A DNA stretch of 64,000 nucleotides from Bacillus pseudomycoides (GCF_022811845.1 NZ_CP064266.1:2976001-3040000), one strand, 5' to 3'. Numbered from the stretch's first letter, positions 51,079 through 60,528 are shown. Notes: a model not told the origin generated them from the sequence alone. A program made the numbers and translations.

Positions 51079-51825
51079 ATGAGTACAATAAAAACGAAAA
51101 AAGAAATAAATTTGATGCGCGAATCTGGGAAATTACTAGCTTCGTGTCATCAAGAAATTGCAAAGATGATAAAGGCGGGGATGACTACATTGGAAATTGA
51201 TACATTTGTTGAAATGTATTTAGAAAGACATGGTGCAACGTCTAAACAAAAAGGATATAACGATTATCCATATGCAATATGTGCGTCTGTGAACGATGAA
51301 ATGTGCCACGGATTTCCAACTAATCAACCGTTACATGAAGGAGATATTGTTACGATTGACATGGTGGTAAATTTAAATGGTAATCTCGCTGATTCTGCAT
51401 GGGCTTATAAAGTAGGAAATGTTTCTAATGAGGCAGAAAAGTTACTACTAGTAACGGAAAATGCTTTATATAAAGGGATTGAGCAAGCGGTAGTTGGAAA
51501 TCATGTAGGAGATATTGGCTATGCAATTGAAAGTTATGTAGCTTCGGAAGGGCTTTCTGTAGCAAGGGATTTTACAGGGCATGGAATTGGTAAGGAAATC
51601 CATGAGGAACCTGCAATTTTTCATTTTGGAAAGCCAGGCCAAGGACCAAAACTACAAGAAGGAATGGTTATAACGATTGAACCCATTGTAAATGTAGGTA
51701 TACGATATTCAAAAGTAGATTTAAACGGATGGACTGCAAGGACAATGGATGGGAAATTGGCAGCGCAATACGAGCACACGGTAGCAATTACAAAGGATGG
51801 ACCAGTTGTTTTAACGAGTCTATAA
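51079..51825 (+). CDS. map: Methionine aminopeptidase, type I
   Basis: A 248-residue enzyme removing the initiator methionine. The five metal ligands are in TIDMVVNL (Asp), LADSAW (Asp), TGHGIG (His), IEPIV (Glu) and YEHTVAI (Glu). The frame is open to 51004, but GAGGGGAG before the ATG at 51079 and the family length fix the start. It is a stand-alone paralogue; the ribosomal-operon map is not in this window. Confidence 0.94.
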   Translation: MSTIKTKKEINLMRESGKLLASCHQEIAKMIKAGMTTLEIDTFVEMYLERHGATSKQKGYNDYPYAICASVNDEMCHGFPTNQPLHEGDIVTIDMVVNLNGNLADSAWAYKVGNVSNEAEKLLLVTENALYKGIEQAVVGNHVGDIGYAIESYVASEGLSVARDFTGHGIGKEIHEEPAIFHFGKPGQGPKLQEGMVITIEPIVNVGIRYSKVDLNGWTARTMDGKLAAQYEHTVAITKDGPVVLTSL

Positions 51826-51967
51826 GAGAGACATACAAGATGTAAGAGTTTTCAAAACTCGAACAAAAAAGATATTTTTATAAAGTTTGTACGTGTTTTT
51901 CCTAGAAATACTTTTCAAAATAAAAAAAGTGCGTTATAATCCTTCTATAAAATAAATAGGTTAGCTA

Positions 51968-52038
51968 CACTCATATAATCGCGGGGATATGGCCTGCAAG
52001 TTTCTACCGAAGTACCGTAAATACTTTGACTATGAGTG
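51968..52038 (+). promoter_or_regulatory. Guanine-type purine riboswitch
   Basis: P1 is CACTCAT/ATGAGTG. The P2 hairpin GCGGG(GATATGG)CCTGC, the junction AGTTTCTACC and the P3 hairpin with AAGTA/TACTT follow. The J3/1 segment reads GACTATG; the cytosine equivalent to C74 of the B. subtilis xpt riboswitch indicates guanine/hypoxanthine specificity, since adenine riboswitches have U there. A terminator follows at 52080, so ligand binding should stop transcription of xpt-pbuX. Confidence 0.95.
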
Positions 52039-52079
52039 AGGACGAATATATTGCTGGTTTAGCATTCTTTTTTGCGAAG

Positions 52080-52134
52080 CTCCAAAAGCGCGTCTCTCAC
52101 TTGTAACGAGTGGTGGCGGCTTTTGGAGTTTTTT
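52080..52134 (+). terminator. Riboswitch expression-platform terminator
   Basis: CTCCAAAAGC (52080-52089) pairs with GCTTTTGGAG (52119-52128), with an internal CTCACTTGTAACGAGTGG subhairpin and T6 after. Confidence 0.9.
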
Positions 52135-52157
52135 ATTGCATAAGAGGAGGAACAAAC

Positions 52158-52751
52158 ATGAAAGTATTACAAGAAAAGATTTTAAATGAAGGAACGGTTT
52201 TATCTGGTGATGTATTAAAGGTAGATGCATTTTTAAATCATCAAATTGATCCATTACTTATGCAAGAAATCGGAAAAGAGTTTGCACAGCGTTTTAAAGA
52301 AGAGAACATTACAAAAATCGTGACGATTGAATCTTCAGGAATTGCACCAGCAGTTATGGCAGCTTTAGAGCTTGGTGTAAAAGTAATCTTTGCAAGAAAG
52401 CGTAAATCGTTAACGTTACAAGATAATATGTATGTGGCGAAAGTATACTCATTTACAAAACAAGAAACGAATGAAATTTCATTATCTAGAAATCATATCC
52501 ATAAAAACGATCGTGTATTAATCATTGATGACTTTTTAGCAAACGGTCAGGCTGCTTTAGGTCTAATGAGTTTAGTAGAGCAGGCTGGAGCAAGTATTGC
52601 AGGTATCGGTATTGTAATTGAAAAAGCATTCCAAGATGGAGGAAAGAAACTACGTGAGAGTGGTGTTCGTGTAGAATCACTTGCAGAGATCGCATCCCTT
52701 GATAACGGTACGGTTACATTTGTTCAGCATGAGACTGCGGAGGTGAAATAG
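52158..52751 (+). CDS. xpt: Xanthine phosphoribosyltransferase
   Basis: A 197-residue purine salvage enzyme making XMP from xanthine and PRPP. The PRPP-binding loop is VLIIDDFLANGQAALGL, and the N-terminal FLNHQIDPLLMQEIG is typical of Xpt. GAGGAGG precedes the ATG at 52158. It is controlled by the upstream riboswitch and sits two bases before pbuX. Confidence 0.96.
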   Translation: MKVLQEKILNEGTVLSGDVLKVDAFLNHQIDPLLMQEIGKEFAQRFKEENITKIVTIESSGIAPAVMAALELGVKVIFARKRKSLTLQDNMYVAKVYSFTKQETNEISLSRNHIHKNDRVLIIDDFLANGQAALGLMSLVEQAGASIAGIGIVIEKAFQDGGKKLRESGVRVESLAEIASLDNGTVTFVQHETAEVK

Positions 52752-52753
52752 TC

Positions 52754-54076
52754 ATGAAGCAACACCCATTTAAAATCGCATCCCTTGGTGTACAACATAT
52801 GCTTGCGATGTATGCAGGGGCAATAATTGTTCCACTTATCGTTGGCGGGGGGCTTGGCTTAAATCAACAAGAATTAACATACTTAGTATCCATCGATTTA
52901 TTAATGTGTGGTGTCGCAACGATTTTACAAGCTTTATCGAATCGATTTTTTGGAATTGGTCTTCCTGTTGTACTCGGTTGTACATTTACAGCGGTTGGAC
53001 CCATGATTGCAATCGGTAAGCAGTACGGTGTTTCTTCTATATATGGAGCAATCATTGCAGCAGGATTATTCGTTGTTATTTTCGCGAAGCTATTCGGAAA
53101 GCTTGTGAAGCTGTTCCCGCCCGTTGTAACGGGCTCTGTTGTTACAGTTATTGGAGTTACATTAGTTCCGGCAGCTATTAATGATATGGCTGGGGGCGTA
53201 GGTAGTAAAGATTTTGGCAGCCTTGAAAACTTAGCGTTAGCATTTGGGGTTTTACTATTTATTATAATTATGTATCGCTTCTTTGATGGATTTATCCGCT
53301 CTATCTCTATTTTACTTGGACTTTTATTTGGTACAATTATTGCAGCGTTTATGGGGAAAGTAAGCTTGCAAGCGGTTGGAGAAGCAGATTGGTTTCATGG
53401 AATTCAGCCGTTTTACTTCGGTACACCAACATTTGAATTAACACCGGTAATTACGATGGTTCTTGTTGCTTGCGTTGGGATTGTGGAAGCAACTGGTGTG
53501 TATTTTGCTTTATCGGATATTTGTAATAAAAAGATTGGTGAAAAAGAGTTAACAAAAGGTTACCGTGCTGAAGGATTAGCGATGATTTTAGGTGGCATTT
53601 TTAATGCCTTTCCGTATACGACCTATTCTCAAAACGTCGGTCTAGTGCAATTAACAGGTGTACGAAATCGGGTTATCATTTATACGTGTGGTGGTATGTT
53701 AATTGCTCTTGGTTTTATTCCAAAGATCGCAGCTATCACAACGATTATTCCAAAACCAGTGCTTGGTGGTGCTATGCTAGCGATGTTTGGTATGGTTATG
53801 GCATATGGTATTAAGATGTTAGGCAGTGTAGACTTTGCGAAACAAGAAAACTTATTAATTGTAGCATGCTCCGTTGGTATTGGACTTGGCGTAACAGTCG
53901 TTCCAACTTTATTCTCTCAGCTTCCGGAAAGTATCCGTATTTTGACAGATAACGGTATTGTGCTTGGAAGTGCGTCAGCTGTACTTTTAAATATAGTATT
54001 TAATATGGTTCCAGAGCGCAAAATGAAAGTAAAAGAAGAGCAAGTTCAAGTGCAAAGTGCTGTAAGGGAAGCATAA
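52754..54076 (+). CDS. pbuX: Xanthine permease
   Basis: A 440-residue NCS2-family nucleobase:proton symporter with about 12-14 membrane helices. Signatures are QHMLAMYAGAIIVPLIVGGG at the N-terminus, the VEATGVYFALSD substrate region and the conserved NAFPYTTYSQNVGLVQLTGV. It imports xanthine for Xpt. It carries no ribosome site stronger than GGAGGTG, which overlaps the xpt end. Confidence 0.95.
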   Translation: MKQHPFKIASLGVQHMLAMYAGAIIVPLIVGGGLGLNQQELTYLVSIDLLMCGVATILQALSNRFFGIGLPVVLGCTFTAVGPMIAIGKQYGVSSIYGAIIAAGLFVVIFAKLFGKLVKLFPPVVTGSVVTVIGVTLVPAAINDMAGGVGSKDFGSLENLALAFGVLLFIIIMYRFFDGFIRSISILLGLLFGTIIAAFMGKVSLQAVGEADWFHGIQPFYFGTPTFELTPVITMVLVACVGIVEATGVYFALSDICNKKIGEKELTKGYRAEGLAMILGGIFNAFPYTTYSQNVGLVQLTGVRNRVIIYTCGGMLIALGFIPKIAAITTIIPKPVLGGAMLAMFGMVMAYGIKMLGSVDFAKQENLLIVACSVGIGLGVTVVPTLFSQLPESIRILTDNGIVLGSASAVLLNIVFNMVPERKMKVKEEQVQVQSAVREA

Positions 54077-54080
54077 GTAA

Positions 54081-54120
54081 AAAAGCAAGGTTCTCATCAT
54101 GAGACCTTGCTTTTCTTTTT
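54081..54120. terminator. Bidirectional terminator between pbuX and the DUF418 gene
   Basis: AAAAGCAAGGTTCTC (54081-54095) pairs with GAGACCTTGCTTTT (54101-54114), with T tails on both strands. The stop codon of the minus-strand gene lies inside it. Confidence 0.88.
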
Positions 54121-55260
54121 GAAGGGCATTAATTTCCCATATGTCCCTAGGCGCCAAATGTATTCGAGTGGGCCGTATTGATAATGAGAGAGCCACCAGC
54201 GGCTCATAAAGATTTGTAGTATATAAAAACCAATGCAAAATAGTGGGCCTACCCATAATGGGACCGGTAAATAATTTTTGAAAAATAGACCAAAAACAAT
54301 CAATGTTATTACTGTGTGTGAAATGTAGTTGGTTAGTGCCATCCGTCCTACATATTGGAAAGGTTGTAATAATTTTTGCCATTGTTCCTTTTGTAATAAA
54401 CGCATAAGTGTGAAAATGTAAAAGATAAATAAAGTTTTACCACTAAACATTGTAAAGCCACTCATGTAGATTGGCTCATAAGGTTGTTTTGTTACAAAGT
54501 AACGAATCATAAAGAACCACATTGGGATTGTTAAGATAAGCATAATAATTTGCCATTTTTTTAGTTTTGAATCTAATTCTTTTGTTCGGCGGAACATATC
54601 TTTTTTACCAGCATATAGGCCGAGTAAGAATAATCCAACTGTTTCTGGGAGCATAGAAATATTTAACCAAATGGATTCAGAGTAAAAGGTGTGAAAGCGA
54701 TCTTGCACTTGTAATCCCCAGTTCTCTAGCGGCATAATTGGTAAGGATGTTGTCAATTCTTCTATTGGTACAAATGCAATTATGATACTGGTTAATAATA
54801 TGAAAAGTTGGAAAAGAGCTAATAGAATGAATGAACATACCAAAATGGTGTGTGGCTGTCTTTTGTAAAATAATAACAAGAAAAATCCTGCGATTGCATA
54901 AGTATGTAAAATATCACCATCCCATAAAAGGACGTAATGCAAGAAGCCGAATAAGAATAAAATGAGAAGTCTACGAATGAATAATGTTTTTGGATGATCC
55001 GTTTTCGCTTCAGCACGCTGCATAAAAATGAAAAAGCCTAATCCAAATAAAAATGAAAAAATAGTATAAAATTTTGTTTGAATAAACATATCATAAAATA
55101 GGCGGATATAACTGTCTATTCCTTCGTAACTTCCTGTAATGTCACGGGCATCAACACCAGCAATAACGGGCCAGTTAACCAGGAAGATACCGAATACAGC
55201 AATTCCTCTAATAATATCGATAGAATGAATCCTTTCGCCTTGTGAAATGTTTTGTGTCAT
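54097..55260 (-). CDS. DUF418 family membrane protein (YeiB-like)
   Basis: A 387-residue membrane protein with about nine or ten helices. The N-terminal RIHSIDIIRGIAVFGIFLVN and the C-terminal DUF418 region with GRMALTNYISHTVI and RWWLSHYQYGPLEYIWR are diagnostic. The family resembles membrane acyltransferases and is of unknown function. AAAGGAGGAAAC precedes the ATG. It is a single gene. Confidence 0.88.
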   Translation of the reverse strand: MTQNISQGERIHSIDIIRGIAVFGIFLVNWPVIAGVDARDITGSYEGIDSYIRLFYDMFIQTKFYTIFSFLFGLGFFIFMQRAEAKTDHPKTLFIRRLLILFLFGFLHYVLLWDGDILHTYAIAGFFLLLFYKRQPHTILVCSFILLALFQLFILLTSIIIAFVPIEELTTSLPIMPLENWGLQVQDRFHTFYSESIWLNISMLPETVGLFLLGLYAGKKDMFRRTKELDSKLKKWQIIMLILTIPMWFFMIRYFVTKQPYEPIYMSGFTMFSGKTLFIFYIFTLMRLLQKEQWQKLLQPFQYVGRMALTNYISHTVITLIVFGLFFKNYLPVPLWVGPLFCIGFYILQIFMSRWWLSHYQYGPLEYIWRLGTYGKLMPFKKKSKVS

Positions 55261-55374
55261 TGGTTTCCTCCTTTAAGTCAATCTCTTTTATTATACAATA
55301 ATGGAAGGAAAAGGAGATAGTGGGTATTTCCAATTTTTGAAACTGTTAAGATGTTTGTGATGAGATATAATAAG

Positions 55375-55450
55375 GAGGCACAGCAAGTTTTTCACTCCTT
55401 TAAAACAGGTAGTAAAGAAGCTCTTTATTTTCAAGGAGCTTCTTTTTTAG
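55375..55450 (+). ncRNA. Candidate small RNA or orphan leader
   Basis: AAGGAG/CTCCTT can form one hairpin and AAAGAAGCTC (55414-55423) pairs with GAGCTTCTTT followed by T4 to make a terminator at 55414-55448. No start codon follows the AAGGAGG, and TATAAT (55366-55371) lies just upstream. A short untranslated transcript would explain it, but the -35 is poor. Confidence 0.35.
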
Positions 55451-55459
55451 AAAATAATA

Positions 55460-55514
55460 TTGATAATGATTCTCTTTAATGATAAAATGTATACAAAAGT
55501 GATAATCATTATCA
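55460..55514 (+). promoter_or_regulatory. Sigma-A promoter flanked by two Fur boxes
   Basis: TTGATA (55460-55465), 17 bases, TAAAAT (55483-55488) make a good promoter. The -35 overlaps a degenerate Fur box (TGATAATGATTCTCT, 55461-55475). A perfect Fur palindrome TGATAATCATTATCA lies at 55500-55514, just past the expected start of transcription. Iron-dependent repression by Fur is the expected outcome. Confidence 0.85.
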
Positions 55515-55535
55515 AAAAAGGCTGGTGTCCTAAAT

Positions 55536-55622
55536 ATGGTATATGCATTAGTTGCAGGAACGGTTGCTGTGTATGCTGTCGTTACAAAATATGTGTTAAA
55601 TGGAGTCGAAGCAACAAAATGA
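55536..55622 (+). CDS. Fur-box-controlled 28-residue hydrophobic peptide
   Basis: ATG to TGA encodes 28 residues, with ALVAGTVAVYAVVTKYVL as the hydrophobic part, long enough for one membrane helix, and a short hydrophilic end NGVEATK. It lies 21 bases after a perfect Fur box and 14 bases before a strong terminator arm, so promoter, operator, frame and terminator form one unit of about 200 bases. The ribosome site (AAAGGCTGG) is only fair. I do not recognise the peptide. Confidence 0.65.
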   Translation: MVYALVAGTVAVYAVVTKYVLNGVEATK

Positions 55623-55636
55623 ACAAACTTACATAG

Positions 55637-55680
55637 AATCCCTTTCATCTGTAAAAAGAGTGAAAGGGATTTTTTATTTT
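55637..55680 (+). terminator. Terminator after the Fur-box peptide gene
   Basis: AATCCCTTTCA (55637-55647) pairs perfectly with TGAAAGGGATT (55661-55671), followed by TTTTATTTTT. Confidence 0.9.
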
Positions 55681-55751
55681 TAATGAGAATATCCTGAAAA
55701 TTTAGTATGATAATAGGGTATATACATCTTGGAATAAAGGGGAACAAGGGG

Positions 55752-58700
55752 ATGACAAACATAGTACAGACAAACAGTATGAAAAAACTTGTTTGTTTTT
55801 ATGAAGAATGGCAAAAACATGGTGATACGGAGAATAGTTTGAAGTTGTTTGAGGTGATTCAAAAATATAAGCAAGAACAGCTTATGATTGCTTTTTGCGG
55901 TCATTTTTCTGCTGGGAAATCGACAATGATGAACCACTTATATAAAGCACAGCTATTACCAACAAGTCCGATTCCGACAAGTGCAAATGTTGTTAAAATT
56001 GAAAAGGGACCGAACCGTGTTGTTGTAACAGTGAAATCTGGAGAGCATTACGAATATGATGGTACATACTCAGCGGAAGAGCTGAAGCAGCTTTGTAAAA
56101 ATGGAGATGAGGTAATAGGTGTTCACATTTATCGAAATGATGCACCGATTCCTGATGATGTTATGCTTGTTGATACACCTGGAATTGATTCAACAGATGA
56201 TGCACATCAATTAGCGACAGAATCAACACTCCATCTTGCAGATGTTATTTTTTACATGATGGACTATAACCATGTTCAATCTGAAGTGAATTTGCAATTT
56301 GTTAAAGAATTGAAGCAGCGTAATAAGACGGTTTATCTTGTTATCAATCAAATCGATAAGCATAAAGAAAGAGAGCTATCATTTGAGGATTATAAGAAAA
56401 GTGTGAGCCAATCCTTCTCTAATTGGGATATTGAAGTAGACGGCATTTTTTATACTTCTTTACGAATGATGAACCATCCACATAATGAAATTCAAAGGTT
56501 AGAGAATTTACTTGCCTCTATTATGAAAGAGCGTGAGCGATATGCGGAAAATGGTATGGAAAGAGAAACGGAATACTTATTACAAGAGCATTTTTCATTC
56601 ATTCTTTCAGAAAATGAAAAACAATTAATGCCCTATCAAAAAGAATTAGCATCACCTTTATCGCTTGCGGACGTAATGGGAAAGAAAGAAGAACTTATTG
56701 AAAATAAACGATGCGTGGCTAGTAAAGAATCGGATGTGAAAAATGAATTTATAAAAGGATTGCAAGCGATATTAGATAATGCTTACTTAATGCCATTTGA
56801 AATGAGAGAACTAGCAAATCAATATTTAGAAACAAAATTAACAAAATTTAAAGTTGGCTTGCTATTTGCGAAAGGAAAAACAGAGCAAGAAAAACAACGG
56901 CGTTTAGATGCATTTTATTCAGCGTTAGGAAAGACTGTTGAGACGCAGCTTGATTTTCATGTGAAAGAATTTATTGTAGCTTTCTTAAAAGATAAAGAGA
57001 TGTTTACTGAAGAAGTAGGGAAAGACATATATGCACTGCAAATTTCTTTCGGTCCTGAATTATTAGCAGAAACCATTAAGCAAGGTGCAGGATTTACAGG
57101 AGATTATTTGCTTCTTTATACAGCTGACGTTGCGAATGAGTTAAAGAAAAGATACTTTAGGAGAGCACAACAAATTTTCGAAAAAAGCACGAGCGTTTTA
57201 CAGCAAAAAATGGTGAAAGAGATTGCTCATATTGAACAAGAAATTGAACAATATACTCTGTTACAGACTGCGAAGGAAACAAAATTACAATACATTAAGG
57301 CGTATGATAAATACGAGAATTACTTACAAGGTGTTTGGAGCGAACATGTACCAGTACCAGATGGATTACAAGTAGAAAAAGTATTACAAGGTAAGAAGCA
57401 GGTTGTAAATGAGAAGTTTACATTACAAGAACAAGAGATACAAAGCGAAAGCATTTCTTATAATGAAGAAAATATAAGAACAACGGCAACATTGAATATT
57501 CAGCGTATATTAGAACAAGTAAAAGATGCGGAAATGATACTAGAACCTCTTCCGACACTTAAACATTTGCATCAAGAAGTTGTAGGGAAAAGAAAACGTG
57601 TTGAAACGAAGCAATTTACAGTGGCTTTATTTGGAGCTTTTAGTGCCGGGAAATCATCATTTGCAAATGCGTTGCTTGGTGCGAATGTACTTCCAGTATC
57701 ACCTAATCCAACAACGGCGACAATTAATCAGATTTTACCGATTACAGACGATAAACCTCACGGCACAGTAATTGTTCAGTTTAAATCGAAGCAGGCACTA
57801 TTAGAAGATATGAAAGCAGTTTATAAATTGTTTCATTATGAAATTGCGACATTTGAAGAAGCGTTATCACAAATAGATACGATCCTAAAATATCCATCAC
57901 CAAGTGGAAAACAAAAAACAACGTTTAGTTTTTTACGTGCGGTACAGAGGGGATATCAAGTGGTTTCTAATCATTTGGGAGAACAAGTACAAGTTACGTT
58001 AGAAGAGTTCTCAGATTATGTAGCGAACGAAGAAAAATCGTGTTTTGTTGAATATATGGAACTGTACTATGATTGTGTTTTAACGAGACAAGGCGTTGCA
58101 CTTGTTGATACACCAGGAGCAGATTCTATTAATGCTAGACATACGGACGTTGCATTCCAATATATTAAAAATGCTGATGCGATTTTATTTGTAACATACT
58201 ACAATCACGTCTTTTCAAGGGCGGATCGTGAATTTTTAATTCAGCTTGGGCGCGTGAAAGATACATTTGCGCTTGATAAAATGTTCTTCTTAATTAATGC
58301 AGCAGACTTAGCACAGTCTGAAGAGGAACTTGAAATGGTAAAAGGATATATTGCAGATCAGCTTCTGCAATATGGTATCCGAAATCCACGTTTATTTGCC
58401 ATTTCAAGTTTATGTGCGCTTGAGGAGAAACAAGGGAAGCATATAGCAAAAGAAAAGTACGGGGTTTTGAAAAATTCGGGGATTACAAAGTTTGAAGAAT
58501 CATTTACATCCTTTATGATGCGCGATTTAATGCTTGTATCTGTTCATTCTTTATATAGTGCACTGCAGAGCGCAGATAAGCTTCTTACAAATATGATACA
58601 AGGAGCGAAGCAAGGAAATGATGAGAAAGAAAAACAAATAAAAAAATATGAAGCAGAACGTGAGCAGCTACTTCATATTATTTCATCATATAGTGTACTT

Positions 58701-59408
58701 GCGGAAGAACAGGCAATGCAAAATGAAGTGAAAGAACTGTTATATTATGTAGAGCAGCGTCTCTTTTTACGTTATAACGATGTGTTTACTGAATTTATTA
58801 ACCCAGCGTCCCTTCGAACAGATGGGGATGTGAAGATTAAATTACAAGAATGTCTCATGGAACTTGTAGCGTTTATGCAACATGATTTATTACAAGAAAT
58901 GCGAGCGACGTCGCTGCGTCTTGAAAAATGGATGGATGAAGCGATGCTGCGAGCAAGGGGTGAAATTGCAGTAAAATGTAAGTTGGAAAATGAATCGGTT
59001 TCTATAAATGGCACAGCTGACTATGAATACAAAGGGATTCTGCACAAAGAGCCGTTTCCTTCTATAGAGGTAAAGCATTTTAAAAAGGCATTATCTCATT
59101 TCAAAAATGAGAAAAGCTTTTTTGAAAAAAATGATAAAGCAGCGATGCAAGAAGATACGAAAGAGTCGCTTGAGCCTGTCGTATCTCAATATGTAGCAGA
59201 TGAAGAAAAGTTATTTATTCATCATTATAAAGAAGAATGGGAAGTAAAATGGGACTTATTCCGAACAGTGATGCAGCAAGATATTGGGCAGTATTACGAA
59301 AGTGTATTATTCGCTTTAGCAGAGACGATTGATGTGTCACTATATGAGAAAAGTAAGGAACAATTGCAGAAACAGTTAACAGCAATCGAAAAAGAAATTC
59401 AAATTTGA
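55752..59408 (+). CDS. dynA: Double dynamin-like GTPase DynA
   Basis: A 1218-residue protein made of two fused bacterial dynamin modules. Module 1 has P-loop FSAGKST (near residue 52) and switch DTPGIDSTDD; module 2 has P-loop FSAGKSS (near 631), VSPNPTTATI and DTPGADSINA. Each is followed by long helical regions with AxxGxxK-type membrane-contact potential. In B. subtilis DynA (YpbR) helps membrane repair and fusion under stress. The start is the ATG at 55752 behind AAAGGGGAA; the open frame extends further upstream without a ribosome site. Confidence 0.93.
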   Translation: MTNIVQTNSMKKLVCFYEEWQKHGDTENSLKLFEVIQKYKQEQLMIAFCGHFSAGKSTMMNHLYKAQLLPTSPIPTSANVVKIEKGPNRVVVTVKSGEHYEYDGTYSAEELKQLCKNGDEVIGVHIYRNDAPIPDDVMLVDTPGIDSTDDAHQLATESTLHLADVIFYMMDYNHVQSEVNLQFVKELKQRNKTVYLVINQIDKHKERELSFEDYKKSVSQSFSNWDIEVDGIFYTSLRMMNHPHNEIQRLENLLASIMKERERYAENGMERETEYLLQEHFSFILSENEKQLMPYQKELASPLSLADVMGKKEELIENKRCVASKESDVKNEFIKGLQAILDNAYLMPFEMRELANQYLETKLTKFKVGLLFAKGKTEQEKQRRLDAFYSALGKTVETQLDFHVKEFIVAFLKDKEMFTEEVGKDIYALQISFGPELLAETIKQGAGFTGDYLLLYTADVANELKKRYFRRAQQIFEKSTSVLQQKMVKEIAHIEQEIEQYTLLQTAKETKLQYIKAYDKYENYLQGVWSEHVPVPDGLQVEKVLQGKKQVVNEKFTLQEQEIQSESISYNEENIRTTATLNIQRILEQVKDAEMILEPLPTLKHLHQEVVGKRKRVETKQFTVALFGAFSAGKSSFANALLGANVLPVSPNPTTATINQILPITDDKPHGTVIVQFKSKQALLEDMKAVYKLFHYEIATFEEALSQIDTILKYPSPSGKQKTTFSFLRAVQRGYQVVSNHLGEQVQVTLEEFSDYVANEEKSCFVEYMELYYDCVLTRQGVALVDTPGADSINARHTDVAFQYIKNADAILFVTYYNHVFSRADREFLIQLGRVKDTFALDKMFFLINAADLAQSEEELEMVKGYIADQLLQYGIRNPRLFAISSLCALEEKQGKHIAKEKYGVLKNSGITKFEESFTSFMMRDLMLVSVHSLYSALQSADKLLTNMIQGAKQGNDEKEKQIKKYEAEREQLLHIISSYSVLAEEQAMQNEVKELLYYVEQRLFLRYNDVFTEFINPASLRTDGDVKIKLQECLMELVAFMQHDLLQEMRATSLRLEKWMDEAMLRARGEIAVKCKLENESVSINGTADYEYKGILHKEPFPSIEVKHFKKALSHFKNEKSFFEKNDKAAMQEDTKESLEPVVSQYVADEEKLFIHHYKEEWEVKWDLFRTVMQQDIGQYYESVLFALAETIDVSLYEKSKEQLQKQLTAIEKEIQI

Positions 59409-59414
59409 TAAACC

Positions 59415-59669
59415 CTATGAAAAAAAGATGCGTTCAATTTTCTTTTGGAGTACAGCATCCAGTGATTTTACGAATCCTGCAAATTCGTCTGTAGAAATCA
59501 TATGGGTAAGAACTAAGCGTCTACCATCTGGTGTTTCACCGCATAAGACGAATGAAGAAAACTCATATGTTTTTCCATCTACAACTAATTTTGGATGGGA
59601 ATATGTTCCGTTTTTCTTTTTCTTTCCATCAATCGAGATGACGTTGCACTTTTTCTCATTGTTGTCCAT
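59415..59669 (-). CDS. Small conserved hypothetical protein
   Basis: An 84-residue protein, MDNNEKKCNVISIDGKKKKN, then a compact beta-rich region SFVLCGETPDGRRLVLTHMI and a C-terminal helix. GGAGGGATT precedes the ATG at 59669; the frame upstream to 59705 lacks a start signal. It converges on dynA and is divergent from the GNAT gene. I do not recognise a named family. Confidence 0.72.
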   Translation of the reverse strand: MDNNEKKCNVISIDGKKKKNGTYSHPKLVVDGKTYEFSSFVLCGETPDGRRLVLTHMISTDEFAGFVKSLDAVLQKKIERIFFS

Positions 59670-59740
59670 GGTGAATCCCTCCTTTGTATTACTTATGGTA
59701 GACAAGGAGGGTTTAGAACAAGAGAGAGAAGGGAATTTTT

Positions 59741-60196
59741 ATGGAAATTGTAATGGAACTTATTTCACAAGAAAAGGCGCCAATGTCATTATTGTTGCTT
59801 GCTGATCCTAGTGAGAGGCAAATTTATTCCTATTTGAAGAGAGGTCTTATATATATCGCTAAACATGAAGAAAATGTTATAGGTGTATATGTATTGCTTG
59901 AAACAAGACCAAAAACAATGGAAGTTATGAATATCGCTGTTTCAGAAGAAATACAAGGGCAAGGAATTGGAAAACAATTATTACAGCACGCGATTGTAAC
60001 TGCCAAAGAAAAGCACATGCATAATCTTGAAGTAGGGACAGGGAATTCTAGTATTTCACAGCTAGCTTTCTATCAAAAATGTGGTTTTCGTATTTTTTCT
60101 ATTGATTTTGATTACTTTTCGAAGCATTATGAAGAAGAGATTATTGAAAATGGAATTGTATGCCGAGATATGATTCGATTTTCAATGGAAATTTAG
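59741..60196 (+). CDS. GNAT family N-acetyltransferase
   Basis: A 151-residue acetyltransferase with the acetyl-CoA motif VSEEIQGQGIGKQLLQHAI (about 67-85) and the later ISQLAFYQKCGFRI. GAGAGAAGGGAA precedes the ATG. The segment AKHEENVIGVYVLLETRP is the usual strand before the CoA site. Substrate unknown. Confidence 0.88.
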   Translation: MEIVMELISQEKAPMSLLLLADPSERQIYSYLKRGLIYIAKHEENVIGVYVLLETRPKTMEVMNIAVSEEIQGQGIGKQLLQHAIVTAKEKHMHNLEVGTGNSSISQLAFYQKCGFRIFSIDFDYFSKHYEEEIIENGIVCRDMIRFSMEI

Positions 60197-60253
60197 TCGT
60201 TTTTTATGAAGCTACTTGGCAAGAAAGTATAAATTATTTAGGGGGAAGAGAAG

Positions 60254-60526
60254 ATGGAAGTACATAAAGCAATTACAGCACATTCTCGTAAACAAAATGA
60301 AATTGTGACAACGTTTTTACAACTAGAAGCACAGCGTGAAGCGGCGATTGAGGCGGCAGTAGCACTTGCGTCAAATGGAAAACATTTCTCAGTAGATGCC
60401 ATTAACATGGTAACGAAGCAAATTAATGATCTTGCTAAACGAGGTGTCGCACCACAACGTAAAATTGTAACAGAAGATATGGTTATGGAGTATGTAGGTC
60501 GTCTGCAAGAGAAAGAAGGTCGTTAA
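60254..60526 (+). CDS. ypbS: YpbS-like small protein (DUF2533 type)
   Basis: A 90-residue helical protein, HKAITAHSRKQNEIVTTFLQ, ending MEYVGRLQEKEGR. It occupies the ypbS place near ypbR/dynA and resembles that family. GGGGGAAGAG precedes the ATG. It is followed three bases later by the sulfurtransferase gene. Function unknown. Confidence 0.75.
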   Translation: MEVHKAITAHSRKQNEIVTTFLQLEAQREAAIEAAVALASNGKHFSVDAINMVTKQINDLAKRGVAPQRKIVTEDMVMEYVGRLQEKEGR

Positions 60527-60528
60527 GT

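Noticed and set aside
51968..52038. Adenine riboswitch
   Set aside because: The discriminating base in GACTATG is C, not T, and the downstream genes are xanthine salvage and uptake.
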